DNA of 64,000 nt, from NCBI RefSeq assembly GCF_003171515.1, contig NC_089391.1, positions 3,348,001 to 3,412,000 on the forward strand, read 5' to 3'. Numbering within the stretch: position 1 is the first letter of the stretch; every line of letters begins with the position of its first letter. The notes beneath the pieces are model-generated. The model was not told where the DNA came from. It did not search any database and saw only the letters and a program-made list of their open reading frames with translations. The DNA is from Pyrenophora tritici-repentis. Taxonomy: Eukaryota > Ascomycota > Dothideomycetes > Pleosporales > Pleosporaceae. A program made the translations under genes and the position numbers. Positions 1-10,265 of this stretch are shown here, in pieces.

Positions 1-1330
1 GCCGGTACTGGGGAAGTTGTTCCTATCAAGGACCGCAGTTTTTACGTCGGCTGTGTCATTTTGACCATGATTCCCTTTCTGCCATGTTCCTTGTACGCCC
101 ACTGGATTTCCGAGGCAGCCAGCTGGCGCTACAACGGCATCTTCATCGGTGTTTGGAACTTCATCGGCCTGGTTCTCTGCATCCTCTTCTACAAGGACCC
201 GTCTCGTATTACCGACACCTACACTAGACGTGATGTTCTCCGCAAGGTCGACTTCATTGGCGGTTTCCTGAGTACCGCCGGCGTCACTCTCTTCATGATG
301 GGCCTGCAGTGGTCTTCTCTACAGTACAAGTGGGGCAGTGCGCACAACGTTGCCCCCTTCACCATCGGCCTGATTTTCATTATCGCATTCTTCATCTGGG
401 AGTTCAAGGCACCGTACCCCATGTGCCCACGCGAGCTGTTCAGCAAATCGAAGCGCACCACAATCTCTATCCTTCTCATCACTTTCTTCAGCGGTGGAAA
501 CTACTTTGTCATGTTGCTCCTATGGCCTAGTGAGCTGACCGCTGTATGGGGTAAGTTTGACAGTGCGTATGTGCCGACACGGAGGCTAACAGTACACAGG
601 TGGTGACGAGAAAACAATCGGTATCCGAACTCTTCCCGTCGGTTTCTGCATCATTGGCGGCGCAGCCATATGTCTAGGCCTGATCATTGCCACCAAGGGC
701 CGTATCAGGGAATTGATGATCTTCTTCACGGCCCTGATGACTGCAGCTACCGGTGCCATGTCCATCGGTCGGCCCGATAATATCAACGAAACCCTTGTCG
801 TCGTCTCATTCGCGTGCTTGGGCGTCGGTGGCATTTTGATTCCCACGTCCATCATCGCGCAAACAATCGTTCCAGACGAGTATATCGCGACAATTACAGC
901 CATCACGCTCAGTATCCGTTTCGTCGGCGGTGCAATCGGTTTCTCAATCTACACCAACGTCCTAACGCACAAGACGACCGAGTACTTCACGAAATACGTC
1001 GCCATCGATACGCTCGTTACCAAGTCTATTGTCAATTTCCTGAACCCTGATGGCCAGGCCACGATTGCAGCAATCGCATCAGCACTCGGCAACTCGCGGT
1101 TCGCAGAGGTAAAGCACATTTTGGCTACCAGCCCGTCCGTCATTAACAGGGAGGCCTACCCCGAGATTCTCGCCGCCACACAGAAGTCGTGGGCCCTGGC
1201 TTACCGGTACCCATACTGGATCTCCATTGCCTTTGGTGGAGTCTGCTTTATCTCCAGTTTCTTCATTGCCGATGTTAGGCCGATGATGATGACAAAGAGG
1301 GTCACCAACCCGCTCAAGCTGAGTAGATGA
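1..1330 (+). CDS. MFS transporter, TRI12/SIT-like, 5' end outside window
   Basis: The frame is open from base 1, so the start lies outside the window. One intron at 551-599 (GTAAGT...ACAG) joins the two exons in frame; the stop is TGA at 1328-1330. The visible ~426 residues are a series of hydrophobic segments separated by short charged loops, as in the C-terminal two thirds of a 14-segment major facilitator. Loop motifs such as YKDPSRI and CPRELF, and the late segment GGILIPTSIIAQTIVPDEYI, resemble the fungal trichothecene-efflux/siderophore transporter group (TRI12, PF06609). It would be a plasma-membrane proton antiporter exporting a small molecule or toxin, or importing siderophores; the substrate cannot be told from sequence. 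No biosynthetic cluster is visible downstream. Confidence 0.85.
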
Positions 1331-2671
1331 TAATGGAACACGGGATGGGATGTAAGAAGCGGGGAGGGGGAAATTCCGTCGCGCATCGATTGCTGTATAT
1401 ACCCGCCGACGGACCGACTCGGTTTCTCCTAGTGTCTGACTAAGCTTACTCTTCTTTAATTTAATTTGTCCTTGTACCTTTCATCTTCTTGGCCGCTTGG
1501 GTTCTCGTGTTGGGTTCATTCAATTTGGCGGCAAATTCCGTCTTACAGGTCTGGATGCCGGTCCTTGTTTGAGGGAGTTTCGCGATCCGCAGCATCCGCC
1601 TTGGGATGGTTCGCGGTTTAGCAAAGCCGAGGCCCGGGTATCAGGACCACGTGGTTCTCTATTTGCCGGATATACGTACTTAGAATGCCATCGAATTTTT
1701 CTATTCTGGTTCTTTATCGGTTTGCGATGTGCGTGTAAGGTACTCAGGACCAGGTATCATGTCCAGAAACGGTATGATTCGCTTCCATTCCCCAATCTAG
1801 GTTAGCAGTACGGTCACCTTGTCTCGTGCGATCATTTCGTCCGCCTGTCGTTTCCCAATACGAGTATGACTTATCTTCGATTTTATACATGGGCATTCTG
1901 CATGTCGGTAGTTCGGTCACGTACACGCTATTAATAACCGGCGCGGTGTGTCCGGATGCACCTGCAGTGCACCTGGCATAGAGCCAAGCGCCTTACATCA
2001 TCCCATAACGGCTACCACCCCGCTTGTGCATCCAACCTGAACGACTCTAACACGACCTCACGCCATGCAAGAAACGGTGGCTTATGAACTCGTACCTCTA
2101 GTTATCATGAACCTGTTATGTAATCGTTAGCATCGAACACGCATCCCTCACCGACAACACAGGTCGTGTATCCACATCCTCAACGAGGCCATCACTGCAT
2201 ACCACGTCAACAGGTCCAAAGCAACTACACAGCATGCGGAAGTTGCGTCATATATCCGTATTCATCATAATTCTATTATAACTCTAACAGCAAGACACGT
2301 GATATCTCCAGCCTTGGCTACAAGACCAAGTATCCATCCTTACCAATATTAGTACAAATTCACATCACCACAGGCCTACACACATAGGAACACAGATTTA
2401 ATGTAAATCATTTGCTTTTCATTAATCCTTGAACATTACCATGCTCGTTACCATTATCATAATCATTACAGAAGGAAAAACCCAAACTCCAACGCTCATG
2501 TGGTATATTTCTAGCTTTTGCCATGGACCCAACCGCTTGAAAAGAAACCCCCAAACTCCATCGCTTGTGTGGTATGCTTCCCGCTTTTTCCCTGTACCTA
2601 ATCAAGTAAAAACAAAACATGGAAAAAAATCATTGCTCGTGAAATCCCATCAATATCCAGAACCTGGGGTA
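1331..2671. other. Intergenic, no gene recognised
   Basis: The 1.3 kb downstream of the transporter has only short unconvincing reading frames. Its last part holds the two-unit direct repeat described separately, and it ends at a MITE. Confidence 0.6.
2475..2612. repeat. Two diverged ~69-bp direct repeats
   Basis: The block CCCAAACTCC at 2481 recurs at 2550. Around each copy the order is the same: A-rich start, CCCAAACTCCA, CGCTnrTGTGGTAT, a GCTTTT-containing middle and a ...CCnAnYcAAg-like end. This is a tandem duplication of about 69 bp with substantial later divergence, seen by eye. Confidence 0.6.
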
Positions 2672-2817
2672 TAACCTCCCTCCCTACGCAGCGAACAACC
2701 CCGTGGGCCGAAAACAACCAATAAAAGCGCAAGAATAGCAGATATACCGACCTTACGCAGTAGCTCATTGGCTGTTTTCGGCCCACGGGGTTGTTCGCCG
2801 CGTAGGGAGGGAGGTTA
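2672..2817. mobile_element. MITE with TA boundaries and long terminal inverted repeats
   Basis: The left arm 2672-2722 and right arm 2767-2817 are inverted repeats of about 51 bp that differ at two positions, both A in the left arm against G in the right. Only ~45 bp separate the arms and no coding capacity exists. Each end begins TAACCTCCCTCC, consistent with a TA target duplication as made by Tc1/mariner/pogo transposases. The whole 146 bp could fold into a hairpin. No autonomous parent with these ends occurs in this window: the Fot1-type elements further on start ACGTGTCC or CAGTGCACGG. Confidence 0.8.
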
Positions 2818-2939
2818 GAACGCCATATCCCAATGCTCCCTTGCTAATACCCAACATTTTGTATCTCTTTGCACCTGTTTTGAGATGATGCATATGTTGT
2901 CCTAGACAGCCCTGCACCCAACACGATACACTCTTTTTT

Positions 2940-4829
2940 CTACCGGCGCACTAATGATGCCGCACCCTGTGCTACACCAAGAAGGAAGCCAGCAGCTGAG
3001 AGGGCAATCTTTAACCAGGGGATTTTGGAGATGAAGAGTGAGGCGGTAGAGAGTGCACCCATGATGTAGGGTAGTATCTTGGAAGATGATGAGGATGATG
3101 ATATTGAAGAGGGCTGAGGGGACGACAGCAGTGGGGTGGTTTCGGTAGGCGGTGAAGAGGTGCTCTTAATGCTGCTTGGGGTGCCGATGTGGTGTGTCGG
3201 CAGCGAGGATGATGATGGAAGAGTGAATAGGGCTTCATGTGGCCCTTCAGTGGTGGTGAAGACAATGTCCGGCAAGCTAAAGTCGACAGCGGGGACACCT
3301 CTCAAGGTGTGGAATGTGGTGTCTTGTACTTCTCTCGCTTTGCCTTCATCTGCAGGTGGAGAAGAGGACGACTCAGAGGTGGTGTTTGGAACCATGGCAT
3401 CTTTGGCAGCAAGAGGCTGTCGTGCCGGTGAGGTAGCGGCTTCGACCTCGTTCTCTTCGGACTCGGAGTCGGACTTGAAAGCCTCCTCGACTACATCACT
3501 GTTCTGTACCGTGTCCTTAAAGACACGGATGGCGTTCATAGAACCGCTACACGCTTGTGTCTTGCGCCGGGCCGAGGAATCACTGAAACGGGGCTGGAAG
3601 ATGGCCATGAATGACTCTACCTTCGAAGCAGTGTTTCCGGAGGTGAGGTCGTGGTTTCCAGGCGAAGAGTAGCCCTCATCTGTAGTCCAAGAGTTGGCCG
3701 AATCAGAAGAGTGGCAGGATGCTGCATCCTCGGCAATTAGCTCATCTTCGTGAACAGGTTCGTCTTCGGTGCCAAAGATGACCTCATTGAAGTTGAGTTC
3801 CACATCATCTTCGTTGTCATCGGTATAGGTGGAGGTGGTGATGCTTCCCACGCGGCTCATTGGGGGGGTGATGGAGAGGATGTTCTCTTTTTCCTCGTCC
3901 AAGTTACTTGGGGTCGTAGTGTAGGAATGGTGGTAGCTATCTTCTTCCACAGCAAGGATTGTTTCGGATAGGTCGTTTTCCTCATCGCTATTCTCCCACG
4001 ATTGGACTGAGGAGTCATCCGAGTTATCCTCGTCTGCTTCGTCATCCACAGCCTGCTTCGTCAGCTTAGCCTGTTGAGCTTTCCAGCCCCTGTAGAACTC
4101 TTCAAGGTCTTCCTTGGAGCGACCTCGAAAGACGCTATCCGGATCCTTTGTCTGCTCATCCATCATGCGCTGCACCTTGATCTGCACATCCTTCTCCTCC
4201 TTTTCCTCTTCCGCCTCGAACATCTGGATCTGAATAGTTTCCCACTCATCCAGTTCTTCTCCATTGTGAGACTTAATCTTCATGGAGACAGACTCATCAA
4301 TGGTTTCAGCATCGTCAATGTGAGTGGCGATGACAAGGTGCGACTCACGGTATACAGTTGCCAGATCGCGATGCCACAACAACCGCTCCTCTTGGAATTC
4401 GTGTGCATAGCTGTAGCGGCGCTTGCACGTGTGGTCGTAGTTGAGTTCGGGATATGCAGGTGGATCACAGTCTTCTTTGCCATCCATATACGGGCCCACT
4501 GCGTTGCACACGAGTTTGGAGTGTGCGTGGGCGAGTTGGGTGGGAAGGTCATAGAAGAGGATAGGGAAACGGGAGTACAATGTGGATTGGGGCATCTCAA
4601 CTTTCTCTTGTTCTTCTTCGTTGTCAGTTTCGTCGTCGTCGGAAGAGGAGAAGTCAGAAGAGGAGAGGTCGGACGAGGAGTCGGAAAAGTGTAGCGGGCC
4701 CATTTCCTCGGCCTTGGGCGCAGAAGTGTCTGCAGACGCCTTCCAGGTGTCGAGGTCGAAGTCGTCTTCGTCATCATCAGCCCAGTTGAACTTACGGCTA
4801 GCAGTGCTAGTCATACCAATGGTAGCCAT
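2940..4829 (-). CDS. Unknown acidic protein with C-terminal membrane segment
   Basis: A single uninterrupted frame of 629 residues. The start is placed at 4829 because its context (ACCATGG) is strong, and the frame further upstream lacks an ATG. The N-terminus carries an acidic patch (WADDDEDDFDLDTW), followed by Ser/Asp/Glu-rich disordered stretches, a more structured part around residues 90-250 with several Trp/Tyr, then another long Ser/Glu-rich linker. The last ~45 residues are hydrophobic (GALSTASLFISKIPWLKIAL...) and end SLVRR, so the protein may be tail-anchored in an organelle membrane. I recognise no domain; the coding call rests on length, composition and Kozak context. Confidence 0.75.
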   Translation of the reverse strand: MATIGMTSTASRKFNWADDDEDDFDLDTWKASADTSAPKAEEMGPLHFSDSSSDLSSSDFSSSDDDETDNEEEQEKVEMPQSTLYSRFPILFYDLPTQLAHAHSKLVCNAVGPYMDGKEDCDPPAYPELNYDHTCKRRYSYAHEFQEERLLWHRDLATVYRESHLVIATHIDDAETIDESVSMKIKSHNGEELDEWETIQIQMFEAEEEKEEKDVQIKVQRMMDEQTKDPDSVFRGRSKEDLEEFYRGWKAQQAKLTKQAVDDEADEDNSDDSSVQSWENSDEENDLSETILAVEEDSYHHSYTTTPSNLDEEKENILSITPPMSRVGSITTSTYTDDNEDDVELNFNEVIFGTEDEPVHEDELIAEDAASCHSSDSANSWTTDEGYSSPGNHDLTSGNTASKVESFMAIFQPRFSDSSARRKTQACSGSMNAIRVFKDTVQNSDVVEEAFKSDSESEENEVEAATSPARQPLAAKDAMVPNTTSESSSSPPADEGKAREVQDTTFHTLRGVPAVDFSLPDIVFTTTEGPHEALFTLPSSSSLPTHHIGTPSSIKSTSSPPTETTPLLSSPQPSSISSSSSSSKILPYIMGALSTASLFISKIPWLKIALSAAGFLLGVAQGAASLVRR

Positions 4830-5744
4830 GGTGCGCAGTGGTTGAATGAGTAGTTGTGATAAGGTATTGGTGTGTGCGCGCACTTGTTAAAGGGTTGCAA
4901 GTTCGCAGAAAGGTTGTGTGGAGACTGTGGTTAAGGTGGGAAGAAGATTGCGATCTGTCGAACTTATCAAGGACCCTGGAAGGGAATATCGCACCTTTGA
5001 CGTACCCCACCCGTGGTTCGCTCTTCTCTTGGCGTGACCGAGCTTTCCTGTTTGGGCCGTGTGATTGGGGTTCTGCGCGGGCGCAGGTGGTATGTGCGCA
5101 GTTGCCTGGTTGCCTGGGTGAGGGTGAGTGTGTGTATGAGTGAAAGAAGCGGAAGAGGAGGGGCTAGGAGTCCGGAGACTATGTTTGCTTGGGCTGGCCG
5201 ACAGTGTGAGTGAATGGCAGATGCCAGTGAGTTGACAGTTCCACATTGTGAATGAACTTCAGAAAAACCGCTGTTGCGTCAAGGACACGACACAGCGCAA
5301 CCATGGTACTGCTGTCAGTGCAAACCGAGGGAGAACTCCTGGCAGCTTAGTCATCGGACCGTTGTATGCATATGTCACACAATGTTTGGTAGAAAGGGTA
5401 TTGCAGCAGAAAAAACATCAATATTGTAAGGACTTGAGATGAGTGAATGTAAGGAAATGATAATTGACTTTTTGAAACCTAGATATCGCACAGATGTCGT
5501 TCATAGAGAGGAACGTAGAAGAAGCAATTACATATACTACTAAAGAAAAGCAACAAAGACATGCACACACTAACGAAGCGGTGCTAGTGACAAATGTCCG
5601 TCAACCAAACCATAGAACTCGAACCGAGATTGCACAACTTTTGACATGATCAAACACGATTGCCGAGAATTGAAAAATGCTAGATTGAACTATATACTAA
5701 GAGAGGGAAATGATTACGACATAAAGCCATTTCAGATGCGACAA
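4830..5744. other. Intergenic / upstream region, no gene recognised
   Basis: This lies upstream of the acidic-protein gene and downstream of the next minus-strand gene. Short GTGAGTGTGTGTATGAGTG-like simple sequence occurs near 5120-5140. The open frames here are low-complexity (His/Pro/Thr runs) and not believable as genes. Confidence 0.6.
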
Positions 5745-7370
5745 TCAAGCATTGCAGAAAACAAAGCCCCAGGCTGTCTTAAACGCTTTCTTAACAGCAT
5801 TGAGGCAGCGACGTGTCACTTCTTGTGCTGTCCGTGGCAGTCTCATGAGGCTGTTCACACTGGCTGTCCGACCAGAAGCCTCACCGGTGGCTACGTCATA
5901 TGCTGTAAGAATATGCGAAGCGGCCGAGACGCAGTTACCTAGCTCTAGGAGAGGTATGCCTCGCTCAAGATCCACCAGATCCGGTAATACAACTGCTTCG
6001 TCGTCTTGTGCCGCCTCTACCACAGCCTGCCTATCTGTCACGATACCCAGGTATCTGTCCACGAACCTTTCCTGGTATTCGGTTGTCGCAGACACAGCCT
6101 CGCCCTGTTGCACGGTCCTGCTCAGGCCAGGCCGAGCGCGAGCACTGATCACCTCGCTAATCGCAGCTTTGCTGCTATCAGAGCGCACTACTAGTTGCAA
6201 TGACGTTATACTAGCTTTGGAGCTGCTGTGGCTCGACGTTGCGCAGTTCTTTTCGACTTCGAGTGCAAGAGAACAGTTGTCCGGTGGCGAGTCTGGCCGA
6301 TTGCTCTGGAAAGATGATTGGGATGTATAGGATGTGCGTCCTGAAAATAACGAGGGACGAGCGGAGGAATTGCCGGCCAGTGTATCGTCTGACCTGACCG
6401 CGTGCACTCGGTGTCTGTCGATGTTGAAGTGCAGAGGCGACGAAAGGACTAATCCAGCAGCTTCATTGCCGGTATCTTGTTCCTTTGGCTCAAAATTAGC
6501 AGTGACACCAGTAGGCAGTGCTATCGAACTTACCAATTCCTCATTGCCATCTTCATCTCCATAATCAGCGCACTCCATCTCCCACAACGGTGAACCCCCA
6601 TGCACCGAATTCGTCCTATAAATCACCTTTGAGTTGATCCACTTCCTTCTGTTATTTTCATCGTCACGCTCCATCTGCAGATCCTCGAAGCGCTCCCTCA
6701 GCACTCGCAGCGCATCTTCTGCCGACTGTCAGAGCCAGGTTAACTCATCCGTAGCACAAGGGCTGTGATCAGGATAAAGAGGGTCGTAGCAAAGGTCACG
6801 ACGGACAGTGGAAGTGGTGTTGCGACATTGGGTCACTGGAGAAGGAGGAGAGGGAGGAGAGGAAGAGGGAAATGCGAATCCAGTGCCATTTTGGGTTGAC
6901 AAGGTGCCCGATCCTGTATCCGCGGAGTCAACAAAAGGGACGCCGAATCTCTCTGTCCGAAAAAAGCAGCGGGCTTTGCGACGGCTGCCGGACCCTCGCG
7001 TTATGCAGATGTTTGGGTGGTCTAACGAGAATGTAGACTCCGTGTTTGTCATTGTTCTCAGCGTCATATACTCGGTCAGCTCATCAAGAGCCATCCCAAG
7101 ATGTGCGATGTCGAAAGGATCAGTCCCGGAAGGGCCTTGGTGCTGGTCTTCATCGCTGTGGCTACTATGTTAAACATGCTGTTCCTCGTTTTCGCTGTCG
7201 AGATAATATTCATCGATATCATCGGCGTCGTCCTCGTTGATATACTCATCGGCATTGGAATAGAGCTTAACACCTGAGTGTTCGACCTCTTTGACCTCTG
7301 CAGTGTCCATCGTACTGCTGGCTTGAGCATCGCGCTCAGCCTCGGTCTCGTTCTTCGGTGCGGACCTCAT
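5745..7370 (-). pseudogene. Unknown gene whose frame has two in-frame stops
   Basis: Three consecutive open segments (7370-7173, 7169-6732, 6728-5748) lie in the same reading frame and are separated only by single stops: TAA at 7172-7170 and TGA at 6731-6729. Protein-like sequence runs straight through both: acidic DSENEEQHV / HSSHSDEDQ around the first, and TDELTWL / QSAEDALRVLRERFEDLQ around the second. Read through, the product would be ~541 residues with an acidic N-terminus, a helical charged middle, a Ser-rich region and a structured C-terminus ending AWGFVFCNA. A good 45-nt intron candidate (GTAAGT to TTTTGAG, 6533-6489) lies downstream and is a multiple of three without a stop. Either two other introns remove the stops, or the gene is decayed; both stops are one C-to-T step from CAA and CGA. 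Function not recognised. Confidence 0.55.
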
Positions 7371-7997
7371 CGTTCGCTTCAGGGACGCGGGAACGTTCAG
7401 CCTTGCAATATCGTATATGCAGTGCTACTCTACTAAGTCAGTGTCAAAAACCTTACGCTAACATGAATTTATACATACTTTTGCTTCTATATAACTCCGA
7501 TCTGGGTGTAATTGAACTCGTGGTGCTAGTTCCAAGTTCTCAACGGCAAGCTCTTGTCGTGGAGAGCAATGTATAGAGAGCGTGTACGTGGTAAGAAGAA
7601 GGACTGATTATTTACACTGTGGGAATTGCTGGTTCGCAAACTTGCTCGCTTGTCGTCGAGGCGAATCACGTGGTGTATTGAAATCGCAGTGGTAACGGGA
7701 GTTGCCGTTGGATCCCTCTCCGCATTTGTAAAGGTTTATTGGATGATACAGGGATTAGCCACGTGGATGAGTGGATTACAGAGGTGGGTGACCGAAAAGC
7801 AGCGGTGTGTGTGTGCTGTTAGTCTTAGTGAGCGTGGTGTTTGATATGTTTGAGGGGATAGAGGGGGAAGAGGCGGAAAACCATGTAGAGGAAATGAGAG
7901 CACAGAGTCTGTATACATAATCGGGTGCCTAAAGAGTTGATAGTATTGATACCGTTCTTGTCCCTGTCTCTGTCGATGTACACATCCCACCTCAAGC
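7371..7997. other. Intergenic, no gene recognised
   Basis: This region separates the start of the interrupted gene from the stop of the dehydrogenase gene at 7998. I see no coding or repeat structure in it. Confidence 0.6.
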
Positions 7998-9045
7998 CTA
8001 CGATTTCCGATGCATGACCGTCGCAGCCGCCTACGCGAAAAAGTCAGTATCACAAACCTTCTCATTCCCTCCCCGCTCCAACGGAAACAACTCACCTGAT
8101 GATTCGGAAATACCAGACTATCAGCCAGAACAACATTCTCCCTCCTTCCTGCCGCAAAAACCACAATCTCCGCCACATCCTCCGGCGTCAACGGTTCTAC
8201 GCCCTCGTAGACCTTCTTCGCCTTCTCCACATCCCCGTCAAACCTTACAACGCTGAATTCCGTTTCTACCTGCCCTGGGTCAACTTCCATGACGCGGATG
8301 CGCGTGGCAATGAGCTCCTTGCGCAGGGCGTCGGTGAAGGAGCGGACGGCGGCTTTGCTGGCGCAGTAGATGGAGCCGCCTTGATAGGGCTCGCGGCCTG
8401 CGATGGAGCCGATGTTTATTATATCGCCAGAGGGCGTGGGGCGGGCCTTGAAGATGGGGAGGATGGCTTGGGTCATGTTGATCAAGCCGGTGACGTTTGT
8501 GTCGAACATTTTGGAAATATCAGTGGGGGAAATGTTGGGGGCTTGGGCAACGCCTTTTACGAGGCCACTGTTTGTCGTTAGGTACGTGAATTGATATGGA
8601 GATATTGGACATACGCGTTGTTGACCAGAATATCAATATCTTTGAACTCTTGTGGTAGGTTTCCCACAAAGTTGTTTATTTCATCTGGTTTGCTGACGTC
8701 TAGCTTTACGGGCAATACCTTGACGCCGCTTGCGAAACTCCAAATCTCCTTTGCTACCTCTTTCAATGCGTCCTCTCGCCGCGCAGTCAGGATGAGCTTT
8801 AGGTCATCGGGTTGTGTGCGCGCAAACTCGACGGCTGTGGATCTACCGATACCAGAAGACGCGCCGGTGATGACAATCGTCTTGCCCTTTAGGCGCTCAG
8901 CCATGTTGGTGGACATGTTTGCTGTGTGTTGACGGAAGACGTTTGACAGTTGGGTATTCACAGGTATGATGCGGGATCTAAGCGGAGCGCTCGCAAATGC
9001 AGCAGCAGCAGAGAAAATTCGTCGAGATAACTGCAAGGTAGGCAT
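7998..9045 (-). CDS. Short-chain dehydrogenase (YMR226C-like), mitochondrial leader
   Basis: There are three exons: 9045-8615, 8567-8096 and 8030-7998, with introns 8614-8568 (GTATGT...CAG, containing CTAAC) and 8095-8031 (GTGAGT...GTAG). The product is 311 aa. The first ~45 residues are Ala/Arg/Ser-rich without acidic residues, typical of a mitochondrial presequence; a second Met near residue 44 could give a cytosolic form. The Rossmann motif TGASSGIG, NNAG rebuilt across intron 1, and the catalytic YCASK (Tyr/Lys) are intact. The stretch after YCASK, with FTDALRKEL and DPGQVETEFS, closely matches the NADP-dependent 3-hydroxy-acid/serine dehydrogenase family of yeast YMR226C and bacterial YdfG. 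It probably oxidises L-serine-type 3-hydroxy acids or reduces small carbonyls. Family assignment is firm; the physiological substrate is inference. Confidence 0.92.
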
Positions 9046-9447
9046 CAACGTCACAATGCTTTGTAATGCAACAATTGGACTTTACAAGACGTGGGGGACG
9101 GCAATTGAGGTTTGGAGAAGGCCGGCGGCTGTTATGACGCTGGCTATCGGCGGAATTCCCGAGGCTGCGCGAGTCATGACAACTGTGGAGGGGTAGCACG
9201 CCAGAGTGGGGAGCTTTTGTATCACAAAGAACCCATGAAAGCCGCTTCATGTCTTTCACACAAACACCTCTATGAAGGGAAACATATAAAGTGGTAATAG
9301 TTTTCATTCATGCCTTGGCCGTGTTCCAGGCTGGCTCTCGTGGAGACGTTCAATCGTCAATCCTATCATTAACTACACTATGCCCTCAAAACTCCAAACA
9401 CGCAAGTATGTGGCTGCGGGGTATCGAATCATCCTTGAACGATGATT
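9046..9447. other. Intergenic / promoter of the dehydrogenase gene
   Basis: About 400 bp between the dehydrogenase start and the stop of the next minus-strand gene. No recognisable elements. Confidence 0.5.
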
Positions 9448-9910
9448 TTAGTTTGCGCCCTTCTTCTTGAGCATGGCCTCATCCTCCTCCTTCAACTCCT
9501 GATCAATCTTCGCTCCCTTGGAGGGCTCGTTGCCGTGTGCACGTGCTGGCAGAGTAGCATCCTTCTCGCGCTGGCGGTCCTCGAGAGACTTCTCCTCCTT
9601 CTCGTTTTCACGCTTCTCCTCGCGTTCGAGCTTGTTGGCGATTGTTCGCTCGTCCTCTGTTTTTCATCGTCAGTACATTTCCCTGATAAAGGTGTAGTGG
9701 GGTAGGGTGTTTTGATTCCACGCCATGGTCGCGCAGATAACTAGAAACTAGGAAGAGCAACGTACTGGAGTCTTGGGCCTTGTGTGAGTTCTCCTTGCCT
9801 TCGTGGAAGCGGTTCTCCTTCTTCTCCTGCTCAATTTCGGCGTTGGAGCGGGTGACCTGGTCACCGGCCTCGTAGACCTGGCTGTTGCCGACGTTTGATT
9901 GTCCAGACAT
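9448..9910 (-). CDS. Small hydrophilic charged protein, two exons
   Basis: Exons 9910-9766 and 9656-9448 are joined across an intron at 9765-9657 (GTACGT...AACAG), giving 117 aa. The product is almost entirely charged and polar: it starts MSGQSNVGNSQVYEAGD, continues with Glu/Lys/Asn-rich sequence in exon 1 and an almost unbroken Glu/Lys/Arg helix in exon 2 (KLEREEKRENEKEEKSLEDR), and ends KKKGAN. There are no membrane segments or cysteines. The composition (Gly, Glu, Lys, Gln, Asn rich, no Trp) recalls hydrophilin/LEA-like stress proteins, but I do not recognise a named family. The intron joins the frames exactly, which supports a real gene over chance. Confidence 0.75.
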
Positions 9911-10265
9911 GTTGTGTATGTGGGATTGGTGGGATATGTAAGTTGGGTATGAGATTTGAAGAGTAGGTTTGATGTGAGAAGTGGCAATTGTTTGTGTTGA
10001 TGTTCAATGTCGCGTGGTTCTTCTCCTTATATGAAGGTTCTGATGTGTGCGCATGGGCTAGCACCCTGATGACGTAGCTCATAACAGTGATGTCACGGTG
10101 GGGAAAAACGACACCATATTTTCAACATTTTCGGGCACCTAACGAGAAGCGCCTGATGACTTGCATGATGCTGATGCCGGTGCCTGGAATTGGTCAAAGC
10201 AATGCGTTGTCGTGTTTTCGAGCGCATGCTTTCCGGATATTTTACATAAATCGCAATGGCAACAA
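9911..10265. other. Promoter region of the small hydrophilic gene
   Basis: 355 bp between two minus-strand genes. No distinct repeat or RNA gene seen. Confidence 0.5.

Noticed and set aside
4887..5246. 119-codon minus-strand open frame upstream of the acidic-protein gene
   Set aside because: Low-complexity His/Thr/Pro content from GTGTGTG repeats; sits in a promoter/5' leader and has no family signal.
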